Shown: piece by piece, positions 15,863 to 23,310 of the stretch
Layout: every line of letters begins with the position of its first letter
How positions within the stretch are numbered: position 1 is the first letter of the stretch
Source of the DNA: Nitrospiraceae bacterium
Lineage (GTDB): Bacteria; Nitrospirota; Thermodesulfovibrionia; UBA6902
DNA length: 47,876 bases
Assembly: GCA_003599025.1 (NCBI GenBank)
Contig: QZIL01000049.1
Location: forward strand, 1-47,876
Reading direction: 5' to 3'
Notes under the pieces: generated by a model
What the model saw: the letters and a program-made list of their open reading frames with translations, nothing else
The model's database searches: none
Told to the model about the DNA's origin: nothing
Translations under genes and position numbers: made by a program

Positions 15863-17935
15863 CTAAAATTTATATCCTGCCTTTGCCATCCAGCTCAGCG
15901 GGGCCGCCGGTCTGTATTTCGCCGCACCCCCCGATTCCTTTGTCACCTCCATTGCATACCCTTTATCAAAAATATTGTAGACATCAAATGTAAGGTCCAG
16001 TCTGCTGTTCTCATATCCGACAAGGGCATTCGTAATGAATTTGTAGCCTTCATATTTTTCCGTGTTCGCATTGTCTATGTAGTAGCTCCCCCATGTACTG
16101 GTGTCAACTTTTGCTTTGAATCCCTTCGCATGTTTATATGATGCGTAGATGGTGTACTGATGTTTGGGTATGTAGGGGAACCTGTTGCCGTCTCTATCAT
16201 AATTGACGCCTTTAACAGGCTCTGTGAAGTCTATAAACTTGAAGTTGCTGTACGAATATGACCCGCCCAGAAACAGACCTTTCAGCACCTGCAGTTTCCC
16301 TGAAAGCTCAGCGCCCTTCTTCAAGGATTTTCCTGCATTGCTGTAGGAAGAGATATTTCCCGGCTCTGTTATCTGGACAATCTCGTCTTTCACTTTCATG
16401 TAAAAAACAGCGAGGTCCAGACTGTGTCCTCCTTCAAACCGGCTTTTAACACCTGCTTCGTAGTTGTATGTTGCTGAAGGGTCCAGGTCCGTATTGACAC
16501 TCAGCTCTGACGACTGGGGGGTCTGAAATCCTGTAGAAGCGTTGCCGTAGAGGTTGGACACTTCTGTGAGCTTATAGAGTATCCCGAGTCTGGGACTTAT
16601 GTTGCTGAAAGTCTGAATTTCATCGATGGTCTCTGATTTTGTTGCATACTTGCCGGTGCTGTAGTTGTATTCCTTGAACTTTTCAGTATGGATATCGAAC
16701 CCCACCTCATCATATCTCAAACCAATATCGATGATCCATTTTTCAGACGGGGAGATGGATTCCTGAACGAACACACCCCACTTGGTTGTAGTGTCGTCGC
16801 CTTTCTCAGCAAGGTCGCCCTTCTCGTCTGAAAGGGTATATGAAATCCTGCCACCGCCTCCTGTAACGTATTCCCCGTATGTATATTTGTCGCCTTCTGC
16901 CTTGTCTATCTGACCGGTAAGACCTGTTGTAAGGGTCCCCTCCATTCCTGCGATTTTGTGTTTTATATCAGCCTGAATGTCCGTGCCGTAAACACTCGCC
17001 CCTCCTTCATTTATGAGACCTGTGACCGGATGATAATGGTCCCATTTGCTGAAGTAGACCGCAGGCTTGAGTTTGACCCGGCCGAGCTCGGTCTCCATTT
17101 TCAGGTTTGTGAAAAAAACCTCGCTGTATCTGCCGCTGTGCCTCCAGGTGTCTGATGTCAGCTGTGTTATGTCGTGTTCAAACTGCGCTTCGGTAAGCGT
17201 GCCGGGAAGCTGAATGTCGGCCTTTGTAAAATTAACGGTGGCCTCAACTGATGTATTGTCGTTGAACATGTGACCGATTTTGAGATTGCCCTGGTCAGTC
17301 TCGAATTCATTCCACTCTCTCCAGGAGTCAGTGGAGCGCCGGCTACCTGATACCGTGAAATATGTACTGCCTATGTGATTTCCGTAAAGGAAGTTATACA
17401 TCTGTGTGTCATTGCTGCCGTAGCCGAGTTTTATGCTTTTTACTTCTTCAAAGGGGCTCCCGGTTATTATATTAATGACCCCGCCTGCTGCATTGGCCCC
17501 GTATAGCGTTGAATTAGGGCCTTTCACAATGTCGATCCTGTCTACGAGCTGTGTGTCGACAAAGTCAAGCCTTGACAGCCCGTCGGGATCGGTTATCGGT
17601 ACTCCGTCAAGCAGGACCATTATCTCCCGCACCCCGTATCTCGCCTTCAGTCCGGCCCCCCTTATGATCAATCGTGCGTCATATCCTCCGTTTCTTGATT
17701 CTGCCTGGACTCCTGACAGTCCTGTAAGGGCCTCTTTTATACTGAACATCCTTGTGTTTTTGATGTCTTCTTTTGTGACAGCGCTTACTGCTGCAGGTAT
17801 TTCCGCAGTGGACCTCTCTGTCCTTGTAGCGGTCACTACTACTTCCTCGAGCTCTTCCGGTTTCACCGCAGTTTCTGCAAATACATAGCTTACGGACAAG
17901 AGTGCGCTCAAGAATACTAAAAAGATATATCGCAT
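15863..17935 (-). CDS. TonB-dependent outer-membrane receptor
   Basis: The ATG at 17935 is preferred, four bases after AGGAGG; a longer frame to 18028 lacks a ribosome binding site. A signal peptide (MRYIFLVFLSALLSVSYVFA) is followed by a TonB box-like ELEEVVVTATRTE, the plug domain (SIKEALTGLSGVQAESRN...GVREIMVLLDGVPI...IDIVKGPNSTLYGANAAGGVINIIT) and a ~550-residue beta-barrel ending in the C-terminal aromatic (AKAGYKF). The closest visible flavour is BtuB/FepA-like metal-complex receptors. Its substrate is unknown; the neighbouring YHS, DUF2318 and NosL-like genes point to a metal or metallophore. It is transcribed toward the tonB operon but separated from it by 177 bases. Confidence 0.93.
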   Translation of the reverse strand: MRYIFLVFLSALLSVSYVFAETAVKPEELEEVVVTATRTERSTAEIPAAVSAVTKEDIKNTRMFSIKEALTGLSGVQAESRNGGYDARLIIRGAGLKARYGVREIMVLLDGVPITDPDGLSRLDFVDTQLVDRIDIVKGPNSTLYGANAAGGVINIITGSPFEEVKSIKLGYGSNDTQMYNFLYGNHIGSTYFTVSGSRRSTDSWREWNEFETDQGNLKIGHMFNDNTSVEATVNFTKADIQLPGTLTEAQFEHDITQLTSDTWRHSGRYSEVFFTNLKMETELGRVKLKPAVYFSKWDHYHPVTGLINEGGASVYGTDIQADIKHKIAGMEGTLTTGLTGQIDKAEGDKYTYGEYVTGGGGRISYTLSDEKGDLAEKGDDTTTKWGVFVQESISPSEKWIIDIGLRYDEVGFDIHTEKFKEYNYSTGKYATKSETIDEIQTFSNISPRLGILYKLTEVSNLYGNASTGFQTPQSSELSVNTDLDPSATYNYEAGVKSRFEGGHSLDLAVFYMKVKDEIVQITEPGNISSYSNAGKSLKKGAELSGKLQVLKGLFLGGSYSYSNFKFIDFTEPVKGVNYDRDGNRFPYIPKHQYTIYASYKHAKGFKAKVDTSTWGSYYIDNANTEKYEGYKFITNALVGYENSRLDLTFDVYNIFDKGYAMEVTKESGGAAKYRPAAPLSWMAKAGYKF

Positions 17936-17967
17936 CATTCCTCCTGAAACATATTTATAGTAAGTGT

Positions 17968-18060
17968 GATTCCGGGCCGGAATCAGTAATTTTCGAAGCG
18001 GAGTCAATTGCGAAGGGAGGTATGTCAAAAGGTGACAGACCGGAGAGGCGCTTATCGCCT
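17968..18060. promoter_or_regulatory. Three inverted repeats upstream of the TonB receptor
   Basis: A 17-base palindrome with arms GATTCCGG and CCGGAATC lies at 17968-17984. At 18019-18041 arms GGTATGTCA and TGACAGACC (eight of nine pairs) flank five bases. At 18046-18060 arms AGGCG and CGCCT flank five bases. They fill the leader region of the receptor gene. The second has the geometry of a repressor or activator operator; the others may be transcript hairpins. No cobalamin riboswitch signature was found. Confidence 0.4.
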
Positions 18061-18110
18061 GAACAATACCTGATTAATACAAAATAACTCTCAGCTTCGT
18101 GACTGCGTGG

Positions 18111-18395
18111 TCAGACGTTTGGAGGGAGCTCTATAGGGATAACTGTAAGAGGCAGATAATTTGAAGGATTTGAATATCCGGGATAATGTGTAAAACTTAA
18201 AGGGGCCTGTGCACAGGGACATTCAGAAATGAACGGCATCTCCATACTGCCGAAAATCATGTTCCCTGACTGGTGGCAGACGTCAAGTGTTTTAAAAGAC
18301 ACTGTCTGTTCGCCGTAAGTTTTCCGGACGGTAGTCAGTGGGGATAATGAAGATATACACAGAACGATCAGAATTATCGCTGCGATGTGTTTCAT
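18111..18395 (-). CDS. Small exported Cys-containing protein, unknown
   Basis: From the ATG at 18395 (a GTG at 18404 is also in frame) the product is 94 residues. A hydrophobic N-terminus (KHIAAIILIVLCISSLSPL) looks like a signal peptide. The rest has VCHQSG and ECPCAQ, giving three Cys in the mature part, and a Pro/Leu-rich end. No family is recognised. It lies upstream of the TonB receptor in the same direction and divergent from the heme-sensor kinase, so it may be part of the receptor unit. No good ribosome binding site is seen, so confidence is moderate. Confidence 0.5.
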   Translation of the reverse strand: MKHIAAIILIVLCISSLSPLTTVRKTYGEQTVSFKTLDVCHQSGNMIFGSMEMPFISECPCAQAPLSFTHYPGYSNPSNYLPLTVIPIELPPNV

Positions 18396-18484
18396 ATTGA
18401 GCACATTATATTTGATATTTATTTAGATTGCAACCGGTTCCCGGCTTAATATTAAGATAGAATTTAATGTAATATACTGCCAAA

Positions 18485-18508
18485 TGTCAGTAACTTTTGT
18501 TACTGACA
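18485..18508. promoter_or_regulatory. Perfect inverted repeat upstream of the heme-sensor kinase promoter
   Basis: Ten-base arms TGTCAGTAAC and GTTACTGACA are perfectly complementary around TTTT. The centre is 34 bases upstream of a good -35 box, about 68 bases before the expected transcript start, where an activator such as a Crp-type protein would sit. It also lies in the divergent region facing the small exported protein gene. The inner TGTCA/TGACA half-sites recur in the inverted repeat at 18019-18041. A transcript hairpin is the alternative. Confidence 0.5.
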
Positions 18509-18529
18509 GCCTGCAGAAAGGTGGTTGAT

Positions 18530-18558
18530 TTGACATGCTCCTGCTTAGATCTTACAAT
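18530..18558 (+). promoter_or_regulatory. Sigma-70-type promoter for the sensor kinase operon
   Basis: TTGACA (18530-18535) and TACAAT (18553-18558) are separated by 17 bases, an almost consensus housekeeping promoter. Transcription would start near 18565, about 40 bases before the kinase start codon. Confidence 0.65.
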
Positions 18559-18604
18559 CAATATAATCAAAAAATGAAATCAATGCATCTATCCCGTAAT
18601 ACTC

Positions 18605-20260
18605 ATGCAGACGCCTAGACGCTTATTAAGACAGTTCAGGGCCCTCAAGATCAGCCTTATCCTTAAATTTATCATCGGGGTAGCTGTTGTACTGGCTGTT
18701 ACAACCGGGCTGACGATCTATTTCATCAATAAGAACCACAAGAAACTCGTTATAGAGCAGATCGACCAGCAGGCAAGGGCGCTGTTCAGGCAGATCGTCC
18801 TGACGCGAAAATGGATATCCGACCACGGTGGAGTGTTTGTAGAGAGGGTACCGTGGAAAGAGCCGAGTCCCTATCTCATGGAACCGGAGATCGTAGACAC
18901 TCACGGGAAAAAATATGTCAAACAAAGCCCTGCCATGGTAACAAAGGAGCTGTCAAAGTATGCCAGGGAAAAAGGCCTGTACTGGTTCCACATAACGAGT
19001 CTTAAACTTATTAATCCTGAAAACGCACCTGATGAATTTGAAAGGAACGCACTTAAGGAGTTTGAAACAAGGGGGACAAAGGAATCTGCAAAGGTAGAAA
19101 AGATCAATTCATCATATTTCTATCGCTATATCGCCCCGCTTTATGTTGAAGAGACATGTCTCAAATGCCATTCTCATCAGGGATACAAGACAGGAGATGT
19201 GAGGGGTGCCATAAGTGTTACGGTGCCTATGGAATCCGCACTGGTCATGATAAACTCCGGGAGGAGGGACCTTATTATCGCAAGTATTGTAACCATCGGC
19301 ATATTGATGATCGTACTTTTTGTCATGATGAAAGAACTTGTGATAAGGCCTGTCAATGAGTTGAAGACCTCGATTGAGGATTTTTCAAAGGGAAGAAGAT
19401 CCCGGACAGTGGCTGTCAGTACCGGCGACGAACTGGAGGACCTTAGCAATTCCTTTGTAGATATGTCAAAGGCACTGGCAGAGTACCATGAAGACCTTGA
19501 GGACAAGGTGCAGAAGGCCACGAGGGGACTTGAAGAGGCAAACGTGAAACTGGTTGAGCTGAACGAAAAGAAATCTGACTTTATCGCCAAGATCTCCCAT
19601 GAACTGAGGACCCCCATGACCTCGATCAAAGGCGCCATGGACTATATATCTGCCAAGATGGACAGGGACAGCAAGGGAAACGGGGAACTTGCGGAATTCC
19701 TGGATGTTATTAAAAACAACGCCGACAGGCTTATTCGTCTGGTAAACGATACTCTTGACCTTGAGCGTATTGAATCAGGAATGTTTGACCTTCATTACAG
19801 TCCTGTGGATATTCTGTCTCTTCTTAAGGATGTGGCTATCAGCTTTCAGTCGATTGCCGGTGAAAAAAATATTACTTTCAGGTTAACGGCAGCCCCCGAT
19901 GTGCTGATTGATGCTGATGAAGACAGGATCAGGCAGGTGTTGATAAATCTCGTATCAAATGCACTAAAGTACGGTCCTGACAATTCAGAAATTGAGATGT
20001 CTGTTAAAGAGACAGACGGTTATGTAACAGTTTATATTAAGGATGAAGGCCCGGGGATACCTGATGACATACGGGGGAAAATCTTCGACAAGTTCTATAC
20101 AATAGGGAAGCGGCACGGGACCGGGCTTGGACTTGCCATATGTAAAGGCATAATCGAAGCCCATAAGGGGGAGATAAATGTAACAAGCGAACCTGGCGCT
20201 GGAAATAACGCGTTTTATTTTACACTACCGAAGAGGAAAGAGAGAAAGGAGTCTGATTGA
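18605..20260 (+). CDS. Sensor histidine kinase with a periplasmic DUF3365 heme domain
   Basis: The 551-residue protein has a first membrane segment (about 20-42), a periplasmic DUF3365 domain (about 50-215) with a c-heme motif CLKCH (Cys185 to His189), a second membrane segment (222-242), HAMP (243-295), a coiled-coil, HisKA with the phospho-acceptor His332 (FIAKISHELRTPMTSIKGA) and HATPase (NLVSNALKYGP, DEGPGIP, GTGLGLAICKGI). It should sense a redox state or a gas such as NO through the heme and phosphorylate the response regulator encoded in overlap with its stop. The free DUF3365 protein at 829-1563 shares the heme domain. The heme-sensing role is inference from the domain order; the architecture is directly visible. 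Confidence 0.92.
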   Translation: MQTPRRLLRQFRALKISLILKFIIGVAVVLAVTTGLTIYFINKNHKKLVIEQIDQQARALFRQIVLTRKWISDHGGVFVERVPWKEPSPYLMEPEIVDTHGKKYVKQSPAMVTKELSKYAREKGLYWFHITSLKLINPENAPDEFERNALKEFETRGTKESAKVEKINSSYFYRYIAPLYVEETCLKCHSHQGYKTGDVRGAISVTVPMESALVMINSGRRDLIIASIVTIGILMIVLFVMMKELVIRPVNELKTSIEDFSKGRRSRTVAVSTGDELEDLSNSFVDMSKALAEYHEDLEDKVQKATRGLEEANVKLVELNEKKSDFIAKISHELRTPMTSIKGAMDYISAKMDRDSKGNGELAEFLDVIKNNADRLIRLVNDTLDLERIESGMFDLHYSPVDILSLLKDVAISFQSIAGEKNITFRLTAAPDVLIDADEDRIRQVLINLVSNALKYGPDNSEIEMSVKETDGYVTVYIKDEGPGIPDDIRGKIFDKFYTIGKRHGTGLGLAICKGIIEAHKGEINVTSEPGAGNNAFYFTLPKRKERKESD

Positions 20261-20940
20261 ATAACAGGATTCTTGCTGTAGATGATGACAAAGACATACT
20301 GAAAGTTGTCAAGGCCAACCTCGAACTCCACGGTTATGAGGTTGATACCGCTGAAAACTGGGAAGCTGCACAGGAGAAGCTGTCAGTCCGGCCCCCTGAG
20401 CTTGTTCTTCTCGACGTGATGCTGCCCGACGGGGACGGCATGGAGATATGCCGCGACCTGAGAAAGGACTTTCCTGAAATGCCGATCATTATGCTGACAG
20501 CCAGAGACAAGGTCTCTGATAAAGTCTTTGGTCTCGAAAGCGGGGCCGATGACTATGTGGTCAAGCCTTTTGAGACACTTGAACTCGTTGCGAGGATCAA
20601 GGCGTGTCTCAGAAGAGCAGGCACTCCCGTTGTCAGGGAAAATGCGGTGATCGGGAACCTTAAGGTCGATTTTAAAAAACGGATAGTCACTGTTTCAGGG
20701 AAACAGGTCGATCTGACTCCCAGGGAGTACAGTCTGTTGTGTTTTTTTGTCGACCACAGGGGTGAAGCGGTCAGCAGGGAGCAGATCAGGAAGAACATAT
20801 GGAAAGATTCCAAGATCTATTCATGGAGCAGGGTCATAGACGTCCACATTCAGCACCTCAGGCAGAAAATAGAAAAAGACCCGTCAAACCCTCAATATAT
20901 CATCACAGTGCCAGGGGCAGGGTACAGGTTTATGGATTAA
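20257..20940 (+). CDS. OmpR/PhoB-family response regulator
   Basis: The 227-residue product has a receiver domain with the acidic pair in AVDDDKD, the phospho-acceptor Asp in LLDVMLPDGDG and the conserved Lys in VVKPFE, followed by a C-terminal winged helix (DLTPREYSLLCFFVDHRGEAVSREQI, then RVIDVHIQHLRQKIEKDP and PGAGYRFMD). The start is a TTG overlapping the kinase stop, with AAAGGAG upstream, so the two are a coupled two-component system. OmpR-type regulators bind tandem direct repeats spaced about 10-11 bases, and exactly such arrays lie at 21034-21103 and 21487-21524 before the next two genes. Confidence 0.94.
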   Translation: MNNRILAVDDDKDILKVVKANLELHGYEVDTAENWEAAQEKLSVRPPELVLLDVMLPDGDGMEICRDLRKDFPEMPIIMLTARDKVSDKVFGLESGADDYVVKPFETLELVARIKACLRRAGTPVVRENAVIGNLKVDFKKRIVTVSGKQVDLTPREYSLLCFFVDHRGEAVSREQIRKNIWKDSKIYSWSRVIDVHIQHLRQKIEKDPSNPQYIITVPGAGYRFMD

Positions 20941-21033
20941 TTACTGAAAAAGATTTGCAGGCAAGAATTACACCCACTTCTGCAATGTATTTATCATGAC
21001 TATTTCTTTAGTCCTCCTTTGCGCATTCGTACC

Positions 21034-21127
21034 TTAATTTCTCATTAATTTTTCATTCAGCAAAATTAACATTTTCTTTACACACATTAACAACATATTT
21101 ACCCTGAAACCGGTTAAACAGTATGTA
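21034..21127 (+). promoter_or_regulatory. Tandem TTWACA direct repeats and promoter before the NapD-like gene
   Basis: Hexamers TTAACA (21066), TTTACA (21077), TTAACA (21087) and TTTACC (21098) follow at 11, 10 and 11 bases. Two looser copies, TTAATT (21034 and 21045), continue the 11-base phase upstream. The last hexamer can act as the -35 box for TATGTA (21122-21127) 18 bases later. The same core with identical spacing stands before the Hao-like gene. This is the pattern of an OmpR-type binding array, and the regulator is encoded just upstream. Confidence 0.7.
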
Positions 21128-21206
21128 TCGGAATTTTGCGATTAATTGAGGGTGCCGGATTGAGGGGCAATCACTCACTTATCAATTAAGATCTAATGAG
21201 GTAATC

Positions 21207-21437
21207 ATGGTTGTTGCCAGCGGATATATAGAAGTTAACGGGAGACATAATGTCGGGAAAATATTGAATGAACTGAAAATAAGAAGTATCGGCATTGATG
21301 ACATTTCAGAGGATCGGATAATGTTTCTTATGGAAAGAGAAAACATAGATGTCATAAAAAGTGAAATCGGTTTACTTAAAAGCATTGGAGATGTGAGGAA
21401 CGTGCACCTCACTTATTACAGTAATGAGGAGCGTTAA
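21207..21437 (+). CDS. NapD-like small protein
   Basis: The 76-residue product (GAGGT upstream of the ATG) follows the NapD ferredoxin-like pattern: an initial strand MVVASGYIEV, a helix NVGKILNELKI, a central strand RIMFLMERE, a helix and a final strand SIGDVRNVHLTYYS. It is shorter and diverged from the NapD at 5533-5820. NapD proteins bind twin-arginine signal peptides, but the neighbouring Hao-like cytochrome has a Sec signal, so the partner may be elsewhere, for example NapA. It has its own promoter with the TTWACA array and is thus probably co-regulated with the Hao-like gene. Family assignment is likely, not certain. Confidence 0.65.
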   Translation: MVVASGYIEVNGRHNVGKILNELKIRSIGIDDISEDRIMFLMERENIDVIKSEIGLLKSIGDVRNVHLTYYSNEER

Positions 21438-21486
21438 GAAGTCAATCTGAACCGGGACAGACAATGAAATAGGTAAGCGGACAAAA

Positions 21487-21548
21487 TTAACTTTTTCTTA
21501 ACAGATGTTAACAGCACCTTTACAGGAAAAGCAGTTACTCTTTTTATA
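21487..21548 (+). promoter_or_regulatory. Tandem TTWACA direct repeats and promoter before the Hao-like gene
   Basis: TTAACT (21487), TTAACA (21498), TTAACA (21508) and TTTACA (21519) repeat at 11, 10 and 11 bases, the same register as the array at 21066-21103, and both arrays are preceded by CAAAA. An 18-base spacer separates the last hexamer from TTTATA (21543-21548), a plausible -10 box, as in the other promoter. The leader to the start at 21731 is then about 175 bases long; no further structure was recognised in it. Confidence 0.7.
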
Positions 21549-21730
21549 TGGATGCGGTGCTCATATCAATATCAGGGACACGTGAAGATATAATCTGCGG
21601 CAGGAGAAGTGGAATGCTGTTGCAGACTGAAAGAAAGATGAGAGGGGAGGTGATGGATGCACTATAAGGCCGTACCGGCTTTCCAGAGGGGAGAGAACAA
21701 TAATTTAGAAGTCATGTAAGGAGGGTAAAA

Positions 21731-23194
21731 ATGAAGAAAATTATATCACTGGCTGTAATAGCTTTTTTCCTGGTCATCGGGACCAGCGCATTTGCTTTAA
21801 CAAAAGTCAACTTGCCAAAGGAACTCTCAAAGGAGAGCAAAGACTGTATAAGCTGCCACAAGGAGTCAACGGTCAACATCTACCAGCAGTGGGGCTACAG
21901 TAAACACTTCCGCGCGAACATAGGCTGTTATGAATGTCATGAGGCACAGAAAGGTGAACCGGACGCCTTTGAACACGAAGGTAAATTTATTTCGATCATA
22001 GTGTCACCTAAAGACTGCTCAAAATGTCACGAGAAGGAAGTTGATGAATTTGTAAATTCCCATCACGCTAAGGCAGGCAGGATCATGGGGTCACTTGACA
22101 ATACGCTTGCTGAAGTAGTTGAGGGCAACAAGGGCATGAAGACCGCAGGGTTTCCTGATGGCGTTTCCGCAGCTGCGGTCAACGGCTGCTGGCAATGCCA
22201 CGGTTCCATTGTGAAGGTCAACAAGGACGGGACCCTGGACCCTGCAACCTGGCCGAATACCGGCATGGGAAGGGTAAATCCTGATGGGACGGAGGGCAGC
22301 TGCTCAGCGTGTCATCAGCGCCACGAATTTTCGGTTGCACAGGCGCGCCAGCCTGAAAACTGCGGCAAATGCCACATGGGGCCTGACCATCCGCAGATAG
22401 AAATCTATAATGAATCCAAGCACGGGATCAATTACTATGCTAACAAGGACAAGATGAACCTCAATTCGGCCAAGTGGATCGTTGGTGAAGACTATTCAGC
22501 TGCACCGACCTGTGCAACATGTCATATGTCCGCGACCAGCAATATGCCTGTTTCTCACAATATAGGTCTTCGTATCAAATGGAACAACCGCCCTCCGCAG
22601 CTGAAGCTTGCTCATGAGTCTGACGTAAAGTGGGGCCTGGCTTCGGGATCTGTTACCGGAGACATGCGTAAAGCGAATATGGTCAAGGTATGCGTTGCAT
22701 GCCACTCCGAGAGCTTTGTGGACGCGTTCTATATTCAGTATGAAGCCCAGCTACAATTGTATAGTGAGAAGTGGGCCAAGCCAGGAGAGAAACTGTTCAA
22801 GAAGGCGACAGAGGTCCTGAAGGCGGTGAAGGGTAAAGAGTATGCCGAGTTTGCCCAGAAGATAGATTATACGTGGTTCGAGCTGTGGCACCATGAAGGC
22901 CGCCGGGTACGTCATGCTGCTTCAATGCAGGCGCCGGATTATACCCAGTGGCACGGCAACTATGATCTGGCAAGGAACTGGTATGGTGAGTATGTCCCTG
23001 AACTGAGAGAAGTTATTGAAACGGGAATGCACAGCAGCAACAGCGATGCAAAGAAACTTGCAGGTGAACTCGAAAAAATGCTGGCAGAAGTCATCAACGA
23101 TGAAAACCATAAATGGTCAATCGGGCATGAAGATCCTGCTGACAAGGCAGAACGTGACAAACGCCGCAAGGAGTTCCTGGACCGTTATAAATAG
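21731..23194 (+). CDS. hao: Octaheme Hao-family cytochrome c (hydroxylamine oxidoreductase-like)
   Basis: The 487-residue protein has a Sec signal peptide and eight CxxCH motifs starting at Cys39, 66, 96, 153, 191, 211, 261 and 321. Their spacing, and the C-terminal stretch ELWHHEGRRVRHAASMQAPDYTQWHGNYDLARNWY, are those of the Hao family. Members either oxidise hydroxylamine (P460 heme cross-linked to Tyr) or, in some anaerobes, reduce nitrite or hydroxylamine. With Nap and no NrfA or ammonia monooxygenase in view, a reductive role forming ammonium is more likely. Heme 4 (Cys153) would be the catalytic one by analogy. Whether the cross-linking Tyr is conserved I cannot tell without an alignment. 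No dedicated quinol dehydrogenase gene adjoins it. AAGGAGG precedes the ATG. Confidence 0.9.
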   Translation: MKKIISLAVIAFFLVIGTSAFALTKVNLPKELSKESKDCISCHKESTVNIYQQWGYSKHFRANIGCYECHEAQKGEPDAFEHEGKFISIIVSPKDCSKCHEKEVDEFVNSHHAKAGRIMGSLDNTLAEVVEGNKGMKTAGFPDGVSAAAVNGCWQCHGSIVKVNKDGTLDPATWPNTGMGRVNPDGTEGSCSACHQRHEFSVAQARQPENCGKCHMGPDHPQIEIYNESKHGINYYANKDKMNLNSAKWIVGEDYSAAPTCATCHMSATSNMPVSHNIGLRIKWNNRPPQLKLAHESDVKWGLASGSVTGDMRKANMVKVCVACHSESFVDAFYIQYEAQLQLYSEKWAKPGEKLFKKATEVLKAVKGKEYAEFAQKIDYTWFELWHHEGRRVRHAASMQAPDYTQWHGNYDLARNWYGEYVPELREVIETGMHSSNSDAKKLAGELEKMLAEVINDENHKWSIGHEDPADKAERDKRRKEFLDRYK

Positions 23195-23232
23195 GGATGG
23201 ATATATGTAAGTGATTAAATGTCTGTAAGAAT

Positions 23233-23260
23233 GCGGGGCCAGAGAGGCCCCGCTTTTTAT
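23233..23260 (+). terminator. Intrinsic terminator after hao
   Basis: Eight-base GC arms GCGGGGCC and GGCCCCGC enclose a five-base loop and are followed by TTTTTATTTTTT. It closes the Hao-like transcription unit. Confidence 0.92.
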
Positions 23261-23310
23261 TTTTTATTCCATATAGATTTTTACCCATGAAATAGCCTAA
23301 ACTATCTAAG

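Noticed and set aside
17939-18110. Cobalamin riboswitch upstream of the TonB receptor
   Set aside because: The expected conserved B12 box was not seen, despite several hairpins.
22279-22400. Additional heme-like spacing in Hao beyond eight CxxCH
   Set aside because: Only eight CxxCH motifs are present; other Cys and His in the region do not form a motif.
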